From IMG/VR virus record IMGVR_UViG_3300021961_000738, positions 1 to 21,394 of that record: DNA of 21,394 nt; one strand, given 5' to 3'. Numbering within the stretch: position 1 is the stretch's first letter; each line of letters opens with the position of its first letter. Below, in pieces: positions 1 to 6,868 of the stretch. The DNA is from a virus. Below the pieces are notes generated by a model. It saw nothing but the letters and a program-made list of their open reading frames with translations. It did no database searches and was not told the origin of the DNA. Position numbers and translations under genes: made by a program.

Positions 1-707
1 ATTACATCTGCTGGATCTATTGCGCCAACAGAACTAGTAAACTGGATTCCAGTTACAGGGACAGCTACCGATCCTGTTCCAACTAATATACCTAAAGTAG
101 ATTCTAATTCTAAACCAGATAATGTAACATCTTCATTCGGTACAATTACACTTCCAATATTAAAGCTTGCAGCAATACCTGTTAGTTCAACAACTGTAAT
201 TGTATCAACAGTAAGAGTGCCTTGAGCTGAAGTAATTTCAAAACCAGATATAGATACATCTTCATTTGGTGCTACCGCTGTACCTTGAGCTGATGTAATT
301 TGTTGACCTGTTAAACCTAGTACTTGGTCTGCTGGATCTAGTACACCAACTGCAGTTGCAATTTCTTGTCCTGTGATAGTTGGAGTAACAGCAATTTCTG
401 TTGTAATAGTTCCTTGTGCAGAAGTAATTTCTTCTCCTGTCAAAGAAGTTGTTACATCAATAACATTAGTAATTGAACCTATAGAGAAAGTTGCAGCAAT
501 ACCTAGTGGTTCTACTAAACCAGAAATTTCAAATGTAACTGAAGGATTGAGTGTTGAATTAATTTGTAAACCAGTAAGACTTACAACTTCACCAGAGAGA
601 TCTCCCCAGTTACTTGTACCATAAGGTTTAGCACCCCAACCTGTTGCGAGTAAATCATCCTCACCCCAGTAAGCTTGGCCCCAGGTAAATCGTCCCCATC
701 CCGACAT
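1..707 (-). CDS. Tail/fibre-like structural protein, partial (3' end off window)
   Basis: The frame is open from ATG at 707 to the window edge, giving 235 codons with no stop. The N-terminus is a Trp-Gly block (GWGRFTWG, then AYWGEDD and TGWG, within residues 3-36). After about residue 40 the protein is built of imperfect beta-rich repeats of roughly 20-25 residues with a core like LTGxxITSAQGT. SAQGT occurs at residues 96-100, 139-143 and 160-164, with looser copies TAVGV (118), STLGI (203) and SSVGA (225); DPAD occurs at 124 and 231. There is no enzyme motif. WG-started, Ig-like or beta-repeat proteins near the end of neck modules in marine phages are usually annotated as tail fibre or virion surface proteins. 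A good SD (AGGAG) precedes the start. The function is inferred from context and composition. Confidence 0.7.
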   Translation of the reverse strand, partial: MSGWGRFTWGQAYWGEDDLLATGWGAKPYGTSNWGDLSGEVVSLTGLQINSTLNPSVTFEISGLVEPLGIAATFSIGSITNVIDVTTSLTGEEITSAQGTITTEIAVTPTITGQEIATAVGVLDPADQVLGLTGQQITSAQGTAVAPNEDVSISGFEITSAQGTLTVDTITVVELTGIAASFNIGSVIVPNEDVTLSGLELESTLGILVGTGSVAVPVTGIQFTSSVGAIDPADV

Positions 708-716
708 GGGTTACTC

Positions 717-1157
717 CTAAGCTAATCTTATGATTGCGTTACTTGCGTCTGCTGTTGGAAATTGAATTGTGAAAGTTCCGTTAGTTGCAGTTTTGTCTGA
801 ACCAAAAGCGATTGCACAAACAGCAGGGTCTCCTGCTACAGTATCATTATAAATTAAACAACCGTTTGCAGTAAAAGAAGCTGATGTCCAAGAGATGTCA
901 TCAAAATCACAAAACGCAGTTGTTCCAGAAGTTGTTGGTGTAACACTTGTTAATGCTTCACCACCTGCAACGTAAGCAGAGCCAGCGTCATTTGTAATTT
1001 CATTTGTAGCTGAATAAGCGGTTGTTGCTGCACCTAAAGTTGCTGAACTTGTATATAATGCAAGTTTAAACGTATCACCTGTAGTTGCTGTAAAGTCATG
1101 TGTACCAACTAAAATTTGTTGTTTGAAACTTGTACAAATTGCCGATGTTATTGCCAT
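717..1157 (-). CDS. Conserved phage structural protein, unknown role
   Basis: This 146-aa protein starts MAITSAICTSFKQQIL and is rich in Thr, Ala and Ser, with very few charged residues. That composition fits a beta-structured virion protein. I recognise the N-terminal pattern (short MAITSAICxSFK lead, then a predicted beta domain) from marine phage contigs, where it sits between neck and fibre genes. A strong SD (GGAGAT) lies 7 nt before the ATG at 1157. It has three cysteines in the first 120 residues and no signal peptide or membrane span. It lies 9 nt upstream of the partial fibre-like gene and 15 nt downstream of the adaptor gene. A tail, collar or decoration role are all possible; the sequence does not decide. 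Confidence 0.7.
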   Translation of the reverse strand: MAITSAICTSFKQQILVGTHDFTATTGDTFKLALYTSSATLGAATTAYSATNEITNDAGSAYVAGGEALTSVTPTTSGTTAFCDFDDISWTSASFTANGCLIYNDTVAGDPAVCAIAFGSDKTATNGTFTIQFPTADASNAIIRLA

Positions 1158-1172
1158 AATTTTTATCTCCTA

Positions 1173-1874
1173 TTACGGTGACGGTGAAGGTATTGGAATA
1201 CGTACAGTACCATCTGTGTAGTCATCCCTTTTACGTCTACCAAGTTGCTCTCCAGCAAACTTTTGTACTTCCTGTGTATACTTATTTTCATATAATGTCA
1301 ACATATCCATTGGACCTTTTAAATATCCATATGCTTCTACTAGACAAGCATATAATAAGCCATTAGGAAAGTATTGACTAATATAAGTTGTAGTATTTGA
1401 GCTGGATAACCCATCTGGAATAGCTTCATAATGGATTTTAAATACATAAGTGTTATCAGGTGCAGGCGCTAGAAACAATCTTCCTGAAGTAGTATCCGAA
1501 ACACCAGTTGCTCCACCAAACATAGCATAGTATTTTGGCATACCAGTTGATGTTTCTGCTGGAATATATTCTTGTAAATAAGTTTCATCTTTTTTCTCTA
1601 ACCAAGTATTAGAACCTGTAGAAACAGAAGTAGAATCATAAACTTGTACACCTTTTACAAATAAAGTTTTAGCTGGAACGTTTATAGTTGTTTGACCAGT
1701 AACTAAATTACCAATAGATTGTTTTTTATATGCATCAATAGGTACATCTCTTAAAATTCTAAATTCTGCATTTTCAATAAACTCATCTGTAATTGTAGAA
1801 GTTAAAACATTACTATCTACTTCAGTATAATTTTGAATTGCAGTAGTTAAACTTGCGTAAGTAAATCCAGCCAT
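1173..1874 (-). CDS. Phage adaptor protein (SU10 adaptor-like, neck)
   Basis: This 233-aa protein matches the general pattern of the SU10-type phage adaptor family. It has an N-terminal FTYASLTTAIQNYTE helix, then EFIENAEFRILRDV (residues 29-42), a beta region, the segment TGMPKYYAMFGG (about 110-121), and a C-terminal helical part with YFPNGLLYACLVEAYGYLKG (about 168-187) and LYENKYTQEVQKF. In this family the protein forms a ring under the portal and joins it to the tail or nozzle. The C-terminus is basic and ends in a Pro/Ser repeat (IPIPSPSP). Its ATG at 1874 overlaps the stop of the preceding 55-aa gene as TAATG, which implies translational coupling. The adaptor assignment is from remembered family pattern, not a search. 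Confidence 0.78.
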   Translation of the reverse strand: MAGFTYASLTTAIQNYTEVDSNVLTSTITDEFIENAEFRILRDVPIDAYKKQSIGNLVTGQTTINVPAKTLFVKGVQVYDSTSVSTGSNTWLEKKDETYLQEYIPAETSTGMPKYYAMFGGATGVSDTTSGRLFLAPAPDNTYVFKIHYEAIPDGLSSSNTTTYISQYFPNGLLYACLVEAYGYLKGPMDMLTLYENKYTQEVQKFAGEQLGRRKRDDYTDGTVRIPIPSPSP

Positions 1875-2041
1875 TAGTTAACTGCCTCCTGACATTTTAA
1901 ACAACGATGTTTATATTTAGGATGTTCATCACAGTGTTGTGATGGTGTTACGTATAAAGTTAAATGTTCATCTTCTTCAGGACAAGCACATTGCTTAATA
2001 TTAAATAATGAACAAATGAAATTTTTAATTTTTCTTATCAT
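1874..2041 (-). CDS. Small Cys/His-rich protein, possible zinc-binding
   Basis: This 55-aa protein starts MIRKIKNFIC. A longer frame with a start at 2071 exists, but ATG at 2041 is preferred because it gives an ATGA overlap with the preceding gene's stop (2038-2040). The C-terminal 38 residues contain C18-x-C20, H26, H36-C37, H40, H45 and C47-x2-C50, enough ligands for one or two zinc sites. The N-terminal 16 residues are basic and hydrophobic. Its stop shares an A with the adaptor ATG (TAATG), so it is sandwiched by coupling between a structural gene and the adaptor gene. I do not recognise a named family. A virion-associated zinc-ribbon or a small regulator are both possible. Confidence 0.6.
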   Translation of the reverse strand: MIRKIKNFICSLFNIKQCACPEEDEHLTLYVTPSQHCDEHPKYKHRCLKCQEAVN

Positions 2042-2613
2042 GGTGATATTGTTACAGGGCCCACGGAGCATCCGTAACCTCCTCCTTTTATATTTCCAAT
2101 TGTAGCAGTATCTGTATTAACTGTAAAATAGAAAAAATTAGTAGCTAAATAATCAGTAGATGCATCTCTTGCACCACTAATAAATTGACCTGTTCTAATC
2201 ATATATCCAGATGGATTTGCAATGTTTGCTCCTGTAATTCCATCAAAGTCACTAGGGTTTGCATAATTACCCCCTATTGTTGTTGGTCCTCTAAAAACAT
2301 AAATTGTTGAATCAGTTAAACCATGACCTGGAGAATATACATTTATAATTCCTGATCCGGCTTGATAAGTTTCAAAACCATTATCAGGTATACTAACTGT
2401 AGTTGCTGGTTCTGTTCTTGCAGGTCTAACATTTAATAATGCAACACCATCTGCTGAAACAGGTTTAGGTTCAAGTTGTGGTTGTTTAGGATCATACTCT
2501 GTGTAATGAACTAAAGAACCATTCCATTCTTTGACCATTTCTCTGTATGGAAATTGAGCACCTGATCTATCTGATATTGCTATTGCATGTTTACCTGTTG
2601 CAAATTTTGACAT
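2038..2613 (-). CDS. Conserved marine-phage virion-associated protein
   Basis: This 191-aa protein starts MSKFATGKHAIAISDRSG. It has FPYREMVKEWNGSLVHYTEY at about residues 21-40, then QPQLEPKP and a VRPARTEP segment. I recognise this N-terminal half from marine cyanophage and pelagiphage contigs, where the gene sits among head-tail joining genes; no function is established that I know of. The C-terminal half is Gly, Thr and Asn rich and probably beta-structured (SPGHGLTDSTIYVFRG and onward). The ATG at 2613 overlaps the stop of the upstream 250-aa gene as TAATG, and its own stop overlaps the next ATG as ATGA. A structural or neck-associated role is inferred from context. Confidence 0.72.
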   Translation of the reverse strand: MSKFATGKHAIAISDRSGAQFPYREMVKEWNGSLVHYTEYDPKQPQLEPKPVSADGVALLNVRPARTEPATTVSIPDNGFETYQAGSGIINVYSPGHGLTDSTIYVFRGPTTIGGNYANPSDFDGITGANIANPSGYMIRTGQFISGARDASTDYLATNFFYFTVNTDTATIGNIKGGGYGCSVGPVTISP

Positions 2614-3365
2614 TAAACTCCTGGGTAATAAGCTTTAGGAGTAATGAAAGTGCTTGATGCAGATCCATCCGCTTGTAAAGCTCTTTGAAACTCATCTTCA
2701 TAAACAAGTTTCATTGGTTGAATTAATTGTGGATTAAATTTCATAGCTAGATAATAAGATAATCCTGCTACCATACAAGGTACAAATCTAAATGGTACAT
2801 CAGTTGCATTTGTATAATCACCAACATCTTGAATTCTATTGATATAATACATATGCATATAATATGCAGCAGTTGTTGCATCAGGTGTTGGATAAATATG
2901 TACTGTTACTTTATCAATAAATCTTTCAACCCAATATTGATTAGGAGTTCCTTGAGAAAGTTTATTTGAAAAACCAGCATAAGTAGATCTATCTACTTTA
3001 ACCATTGGAGAATCTGATTGAGTAGTAGTATTATAATTTTGTCTTAATTGAGCTTCTAAAATATCTGACATTCCATAAATGCCATTTGTTGGAGTTGTAG
3101 TGGCACTTGTACCATCGGAACTTGCTCTGTAAAAATCATATTCAGCTTGTCCTTGAACAAGATCAATATTTGTATCTGCTATTTCCCAATAGTGAATACC
3201 TCTATTGCCCCATTCCTGAAGCATAATATTTAAAGATCTTCTAGCTAGTCTTAATTGATTACCAGAAACTCCTTGTATACCAAGTCGTTCGTAAGCTTCT
3301 TCTATAATTTCATCAATAGAAAAAGTTTTATCGAATGTAGTTGTACCCGAAGTAGTGTTAGCCAT
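2613..3365 (-). CDS. Head-completion / tail accessory factor-like protein (P22 gp4-like)
   Basis: This 250-aa protein has an early helical pair, SIDEIIEEAYERLGIQ (17-32) and LRLARRSLNIMLQEWGNRGI (38-58), followed by beta-rich sequence and a C-terminal region with RFVPCMVAGLSYYLAMKF (about 191-208). The pattern 'AxxSLNxMLxxWxxRGxxxW' near the N-terminus is typical of the packaged-DNA stabilisation / gp4-like neck proteins of short-tailed phages, which bind below the portal after packaging. An SD (AGGAG) lies 6-7 nt before the ATG at 3365. It follows the 107-aa gene by 8 nt and is coupled to the next gene through TAATG. The precise ring it forms (stopper or adaptor) is inference. Confidence 0.65.
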   Translation of the reverse strand: MANTTSGTTTFDKTFSIDEIIEEAYERLGIQGVSGNQLRLARRSLNIMLQEWGNRGIHYWEIADTNIDLVQGQAEYDFYRASSDGTSATTTPTNGIYGMSDILEAQLRQNYNTTTQSDSPMVKVDRSTYAGFSNKLSQGTPNQYWVERFIDKVTVHIYPTPDATTAAYYMHMYYINRIQDVGDYTNATDVPFRFVPCMVAGLSYYLAMKFNPQLIQPMKLVYEDEFQRALQADGSASSTFITPKAYYPGV

Positions 3366-3373
3366 TTAGACTC

Positions 3374-3697
3374 CTAGTTAGCTGTTAAGCCTGGACCAGA
3401 ATACTTATCTGTCAATAATGTATAAGCTGCAACGTTAGTTTTAGTTTTACAATAAATACCTTTTGGAAATAAAATTCCATCTTCTGGAAAAGATAAATTA
3501 ATTACATCTCCAGTTGGAACATCACCAATGAATAATGTAGTTCCAGAATTTGAAGTTGTTGTAAGTTCTAAAACACCTGCACCAACACCATCAGAAGCAA
3601 TTATAATACCTCTTAATCTTATTGGTTGTGCAACAATTGCACCAGCACCTGCTGCTGCAGTTGATCTTGTAGCTTGTATATCGCCTTTTGATGCCAT
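3374..3697 (-). CDS. Small predicted virion protein, unknown
   Basis: This 107-aa protein (MASKGDIQATRSTAAAGAGA...) is Ala, Gly, Thr and Ile rich and almost certainly beta-structured after residue 25 (PIRLRGIIIASDG, then LELTTTSNSGTTLFIG). It has no membrane span or catalytic motif. A strong SD (AAGGAG) lies 6 nt before ATG 3697. It sits between two likely structural genes, just downstream of a GC hairpin. The size and composition suit a minor tail or head-decoration protein, but I cannot place it in a named family. Confidence 0.6.
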   Translation of the reverse strand: MASKGDIQATRSTAAAGAGAIVAQPIRLRGIIIASDGVGAGVLELTTTSNSGTTLFIGDVPTGDVINLSFPEDGILFPKGIYCKTKTNVAAYTLLTDKYSGPGLTAN

Positions 3698-3718
3698 ATT
3701 TTTCTCCTTAAATTTTTA

Positions 3719-3738
3719 TGTGGGGCCGAAGCCCCACA
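3719..3738 (-). terminator. GC hairpin with UUCG loop, no U-tract
   Basis: This is a perfect 8-bp stem, TGTGGGGC / GCCCCACA, around a 4-nt loop that reads TTCG on the coding strand (an exceptionally stable UUCG tetraloop closed by C-G). It begins 12 nt after the stop of the 150-aa decoration-like gene. The transcript continues with an A/U mix (TAAAAATTTAAGG), not a U-run, so it is not a standard intrinsic terminator. mRNA 3'-end protection or attenuation is equally possible. Confidence 0.6.
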
Positions 3739-3750
3739 CTAAATTATTTA

Positions 3751-4203
3751 TTAGTTACTCTCTGCGCCAGAGTCAGCTACTGTGTAAGTAAATACACCTG
3801 TAACAGTTCCAGTACCTGGAGTTGCTCCTGCTGAAGCAGTAACTTCAGTGATTGCAGTAATACCTGCTGGTACTACTAAAGCACCATCTGCTCCTTTAAG
3901 AGTTCCTTTAGTTACTGATGCAATTTCATTAAAGAAACCATCTGGGTCAGCTGTTGAACCAATGTCACAAGTAGAACCTGCACCTGCTGATGCTGCTACT
4001 ACTGAAAATGAAATTGGAATTGCTCCTACTGGTAATTTAAAAGTGTTACCTGCTGTTGCTGATGTACCAATTCTAACTGCTACGTTTGAACCTGCAGCGT
4101 TAAAAGAGATTACTTCAGACATTGCTACAACACTTGGTGTTGAGTTGCCTTTTCCAGCGCCGCCATTTGATCTAACGACACCTTGGAATGTAGTTGTTGC
4201 CAT
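3751..4203 (-). CDS. Putative head decoration / surface protein
   Basis: This 150-aa protein is very rich in Ala, Gly, Thr, Ser and Val with few charges, which fits a beta-sandwich virion protein. Motif-like stretches are QGVVRSNGGAGKGN near the N-terminus and NTFKLPVGAIPISFSVVAAS (about 53-72). A strong SD (AGGAGG) precedes ATG 4203. The gene is isolated from its neighbours. Upstream is a 162-nt leader with a good sigma70-type promoter and a dyad, and downstream is a GC hairpin. That layout suggests a separately and strongly expressed unit, as expected for a protein present in many copies per virion. The family is not recognised; an abundant tail protein is the main alternative. Confidence 0.6.
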   Translation of the reverse strand: MATTTFQGVVRSNGGAGKGNSTPSVVAMSEVISFNAAGSNVAVRIGTSATAGNTFKLPVGAIPISFSVVAASAGAGSTCDIGSTADPDGFFNEIASVTKGTLKGADGALVVPAGITAITEVTASAGATPGTGTVTGVFTYTVADSGAESN

Positions 4204-4224
4204 AGTTTTATCCTCCTAATTGTA

Positions 4225-4268
4225 TTGATATAGTTGTTAGGCCAATCGACTATACTCGTCCATATCAA
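4225..4268 (-). promoter_or_regulatory. Structured leader (imperfect inverted repeat)
   Basis: The outer arms TTGATAT and ATATCAA are complementary. Inside them, ATAGTTG and CGACTAT pair except for one position, and the centre contains GGCC. This lies between the predicted promoter and the SD of the 150-aa gene, ending about 10 nt before the SD, so it would be in the mRNA leader. It could stabilise the transcript or be a DNA-binding site. Confidence 0.4.
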
Positions 4269-4287
4269 TTTATTTTGTATAGTGATT

Positions 4288-4318
4288 ATTATATATACTA
4301 GTTTTTAGTAGAGTGCAA
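4288..4318 (-). promoter_or_regulatory. Sigma70-like promoter for the decoration-like gene
   Basis: The minus strand reads TTGCAC (4318-4313), then 17 nt, then TATATA (4295-4290); with a 19-nt spacer the -10 reads TATAAT (4293-4288). It is intergenic and points at the 150-aa gene, giving a leader of roughly 80 nt. The same TATATAAT box occurs behind the TTGACA at 8362-8367. Confidence 0.55.
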
Positions 4319-4365
4319 GAGGGCTCACAGTTCGGAGTGGATTTATCCAACAATGTAGCTTTTTA

Positions 4366-4590
4366 TTAAGTAGCTACTGAAACTTGGGGAGCAATTTCAT
4401 TAACTTTATTTTCAAAATGAGCTTTTTTAGCTTCAGCCATTTTGATGTGGTTAATTACTTCTTTAACCTTATGGTCAATTCTAACCATATTGAGAGTATA
4501 TCTACCCTCGTTAAGATGCTCCTGCTCCCATTGTAGATCCAATACTTTTTTCTGTTTGTATAGATCCTCTAGATGTTGTTGCATCATCAT
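4366..4590 (-). CDS. Small helical protein, overlaps the preceding gene
   Basis: This 74-aa protein starts MMMQQHLEDLYKQKKVLDLQ. It is charged and strongly helical, and probably a short coiled coil through residue about 65. The start is well supported: GAGGAGG lies 6 nt before the first of three consecutive ATG codons. The first 80 nt overlap the end of the upstream gene in another frame. A TTGACA/TATAGT promoter-like pair lies about 70-95 nt upstream, inside that gene. There is no recognised family. Its position between the capsid gene and the decoration-like gene suggests a small morphogenesis or accessory role, which is inference. Confidence 0.6.
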   Translation of the reverse strand: MMMQQHLEDLYKQKKVLDLQWEQEHLNEGRYTLNMVRIDHKVKEVINHIKMAEAKKAHFENKVNEIAPQVSVAT

Positions 4591-4783
4591 TTATAACCTC
4601 CTCATAGGTTATTCTATATTTATTGGAGTCATACATTTTTTCTCCAACAAATTCCCAAACTATACTATTTTCTCCTAGTTTGTCAACTATAGCTTGTTCA
4701 AGGGAAATCGGGTCATCTTTTGATTCTACGGTAAATTGACCGTAGTGATCGTAAGCATATATTTTTACTATGAATTTTGTCAT
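4511..4783 (-). CDS. Small uncharacterised protein downstream of capsid gene
   Basis: The product is 90 aa from ATG 4783 (MTKFIVKIYAYDHYGQF). An in-frame ATG at 4795 would add four residues but has no SD; 4783 has a weak GGTGAG before it. The sequence looks like a small alpha/beta fold (KFIVKIYAYD, SLEQAIVDKL, SIVWEFVGEKMY, YRITYEEV). The last 80 nt are shared with the next gene, where the C-terminus becomes low-complexity (GSTMGAGAS), as if it had been constrained by the overlapping frame. It starts 25 nt after the capsid-distal hairpin. The function is unknown. Confidence 0.55.
   Translation of the reverse strand: MTKFIVKIYAYDHYGQFTVESKDDPISLEQAIVDKLGENSIVWEFVGEKMYDSNKYRITYEEVINDDATTSRGSIQTEKSIGSTMGAGAS
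4659..4686 (-). promoter_or_regulatory. Possible internal promoter (TTGACA-16-TATAGT)
   Basis: The minus strand reads TTGACA at 4686-4681 and TATAGT at 4664-4659 with a 16-nt spacer, inside the 90-aa gene. It would fire into the 74-aa gene, with a leader of about 60 nt before its strong SD. It is within coding sequence, so chance is a real alternative. Confidence 0.4.
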
Positions 4784-4807
4784 GAATCTCACCATTATAT
4801 TTTGTAA

Positions 4808-4833
4808 ATGGGGCCGTTTTAAGGCGGCCCCAT
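4808..4833 (-). terminator. GC hairpin after the capsid gene
   Basis: A perfect 9-bp stem (ATGGGGCCG / CGGCCCCAT, 8-nt loop) begins 12 nt past the capsid stop codon. The coding-strand sequence after it is TTTACAAAATA, which is only a three-T start, so termination would be partial at best. It is similar in position and composition to the hairpin at 3719-3738. Confidence 0.6.
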
Positions 4834-4845
4834 AAAAAAGGTTAA

Positions 4846-5757
4846 TTACGCACCTTGTACGCCAAAGATACCTCTAGGGTCAGATACACCAAAAGAGTAT
4901 CTCTCTCTTGCTTTGTATCTTACGTTACCAGTATCGAAGTCACCTTCCATTCCAGTAGTTAGAGCTGCTCTTTGGAACATTTTCATACCATTTGGTACGT
5001 CTGTAATGATGTAGAACGCATCAGAGTCAGTTAAGTAGTTATTAACTCTGTATCCTTGTGGAATCATACCCATAGATACGATTGCGTTAACGTCATTGTC
5101 AGCTGTTCCTACTCTACCTTGAGACTTCATCAATCTTTCAGCTGTGAATTGAAGTTCAGAAGGAATAATCATTTTTACTCCTCTTGCAGCAATTCTTAAA
5201 CCTCTTTCGTCAGTCATTGCAGCGATGTCAATTAAAGACTGCTCCAATGATGTTTCGTTAAGGTCAGCTTGAGTTTGCAAAGTGTTTGCGAAAGTACCAG
5301 CAACTGTTGGGTGAGCTGTACTAAATAGTGCAACACCGTCACCAGATTTAAATGTAGCCGTTCCAGGCAGACCATTTATCAAAGGCTCAACTGCTTTTAC
5401 TTGTTTCGCATTACTCATAGATCTAGCTAAAGCTTTTGTATATCTAGAAGAAATTCTATCATACAAATTGTCCTCGATCGCTTCTTCAGTGATCGCGAAC
5501 GCTAAAGCTACAGTCTCGTGAGTGTAACGAGCTGTGAAAGTTTCTTGTGCTTCGTCATAAGAAACGCCTGCACCTTCACCTTTCACTTGTGCGTTTGCAA
5601 AGCCAGATAACATAACTTCTTCTTCAAAAGCTCTGTCAGATGACTCAGTGGCATAAATTTCAGCATGCTGATTTTCATACCTTTTATATTCCAGGCCGAA
5701 TAGTGCATTCAATCCTGGCTCTAGTTCTTTAACTAGTTGTGATCGTGATATAGCCAT
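4846..5757 (-). CDS. Major capsid protein (Mu gpT-like, HK97 fold)
   Basis: This 303-aa protein resembles the Mu-like gpT major head subunits common in marine phages. It has an N-terminal helix with LEPGLNALFGLEYKRY (12-27), then an extended E-rich segment, VALAFAITEEAIEDNLYDRI (83-102), a catenated core with STAHPTVAGT (146-155), KMIIPSELQFTAERLMKSQG (195-214), and a C-terminal GVSDPRGIFG block (290-299). Length, position after scaffold and decoration-like genes, and the 'HP' plus 'IIPxxLxxxAxxLL' pattern all agree. The product would assemble on the scaffold into the procapsid. SD GGAGAT precedes ATG 5757. A GC hairpin follows the stop. The fold assignment is from pattern recognition only. 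Confidence 0.88.
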   Translation of the reverse strand: MAISRSQLVKELEPGLNALFGLEYKRYENQHAEIYATESSDRAFEEEVMLSGFANAQVKGEGAGVSYDEAQETFTARYTHETVALAFAITEEAIEDNLYDRISSRYTKALARSMSNAKQVKAVEPLINGLPGTATFKSGDGVALFSTAHPTVAGTFANTLQTQADLNETSLEQSLIDIAAMTDERGLRIAARGVKMIIPSELQFTAERLMKSQGRVGTADNDVNAIVSMGMIPQGYRVNNYLTDSDAFYIITDVPNGMKMFQRAALTTGMEGDFDTGNVRYKARERYSFGVSDPRGIFGVQGA

Positions 5758-5778
5758 AATTTATCTCCTATTCTCCTA

Positions 5779-6342
5779 TTACGATTGTAGTTCTAACAAG
5801 TTAGCAACAACTACAACAGATCTGTAAGCAGCATCAGTATCATTTTCAGGATCCTCTGCTGATCTTAATAATCTATATTGTTTGTCGTCGTTACCTGTTA
5901 CACCAATGTTCAAAGTTGCCTCTGATTTACCAGTAGTGTTATCACCAGTAGAAGTATTCATATCATAAGTTTCTAAATACCCTGCTTGTGCTACTGCGTC
6001 ATCAGTTGCAACAATGTATTGTTGTGTTGGGTTGTCTATTACAAAAGCGTCGATGTCTTCGCTATTTGCAGGTGTAATTGGTTGAAGGTAGAAATTCGAC
6101 CAAGTTGGCTTTAAAGTGTTAGCCGCATTGTAGAATATCCCATTCAGCACACCGATAACCGGTGCAGCTGCTGTTTGACCATTAACTATATAACCTGCAG
6201 CGCTTGCTACAGCTCCGCCATTGTAGATAGTAGTACCATAGCCGGCATCGATTTTATATTTCCCTTGACCAGAAGTCGCTGGAGTTGATCCAAGCGTTCC
6301 TGCAGGAACTAAACCGAAACCTTGTGTGTTTCTATTAGCCAT
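5779..6342 (-). CDS. Putative capsid decoration/stabilisation protein
   Basis: This 187-aa protein has the pattern MANxNxxGFGLVPAGxLG, then KYKIDAGYGTTIYNGGAV (28-45), GVLNGIFY, and a mid-section LKPTWSNFYLQPITPANSED. Proteins with this order (GFxPxG start, GYxTxIfxGdxV, GVfxGxxYxxxxxxPxxSxyw) are typically encoded next to gpT-like capsid genes in phages and are annotated as structural or cement proteins. It is Ala, Thr and Asn rich with a mostly beta prediction and no membrane span. It is 21 nt upstream of the capsid gene with its own SD (GGAGAC). It probably binds the outer capsid surface; this is inferred from family context. Confidence 0.68.
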   Translation of the reverse strand: MANRNTQGFGLVPAGTLGSTPATSGQGKYKIDAGYGTTIYNGGAVASAAGYIVNGQTAAAPVIGVLNGIFYNAANTLKPTWSNFYLQPITPANSEDIDAFVIDNPTQQYIVATDDAVAQAGYLETYDMNTSTGDNTTGKSEATLNIGVTGNDDKQYRLLRSAEDPENDTDAAYRSVVVVANLLELQS

Positions 6343-6408
6343 ATTATTGTCTCCTATTACAATAGTTTGTTAGTTGTTAGTTTCGATGATCTAGAAATAA
6401 CAAAAAAA

Positions 6409-6867
6409 TTATTTCTTTGTACCACCGAAGGTTACACGAGACTGCCTATCAACATTGATTGGCATCCTCTGGTCCTGCTCCTTCATTAAATCGTTTTTAA
6501 TAGCTTCGTCTCTTTGTTTATGACGATCAGTCATATACGCTTGACGTTGTTGCGCGATTTCTTCAGGTACCTTCGCAAGTAAAAGGCCACCGACCCCAAT
6601 CACTCCCTTGTATTTGCCGTCTTCGACAACAGGATAATCAGATGCATTTTCGATTTCTTCAGATCTAACTAATTCATATCCTTCTCTTAAACGTCCAGAT
6701 ATATTTTTAGTGTCTTGAAAGCCGACGCTTTCTGCTCTTATCCATCTATACCTGAATCCATCAGGTGCAGGGGGTGCATCTAGAGAAGATGGTGGAATCC
6801 ACACTTTTGGTCTTTCAGACTTTGACCGTGTTTGATTCGCACGAGAAGTGTTTTTGTCTTTTTCCAT
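6409..6867 (-). CDS. Conserved phage head-module protein, unknown function
   Basis: This 152-aa protein has a basic, Ser/Arg-rich N-terminus, then VWIPPSSLDAPPAPDGFRYR (22-41) and WIRAES, then SGRLREGYELVRSEEI (57-72) and a hydrophobic VIGVGGLLLAKVP segment (about 89-101). The C-terminus is a charged helix (MTDRHKQRDEAIKNDLMKEQ). I recognise 'PPSxLDxPxxPxGxxxRWxRxE' and 'RLxxGYExVxxxE' from marine phage genomes, always close to scaffold and capsid genes. The hydrophobic VGGLLLA piece is too short for a membrane span and probably packs in a core. It starts 1 nt after the scaffold gene stop. A minor head component or assembly factor is the likeliest role. Confidence 0.68.
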   Translation of the reverse strand: MEKDKNTSRANQTRSKSERPKVWIPPSSLDAPPAPDGFRYRWIRAESVGFQDTKNISGRLREGYELVRSEEIENASDYPVVEDGKYKGVIGVGGLLLAKVPEEIAQQRQAYMTDRHKQRDEAIKNDLMKEQDQRMPINVDRQSRVTFGGTKK

Positions 6868-6868
6868 G

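Noticed and set aside
1874-2071. Longer 65-aa version of the Cys/His mini-protein starting at 2071
   Set aside because: The 2041 start gives an exact ATGA overlap; the 2071 start would lie deeper inside the previous gene and adds residues that mirror its C-terminus in another frame.
373-4219. Plus-strand open frames opposite the structural genes (for example 373-624, 3528-3791, 3848-4219)
   Set aside because: They are antisense shadows of well-supported minus-strand genes with SDs, have no SD of their own, and show no recognisable motif.
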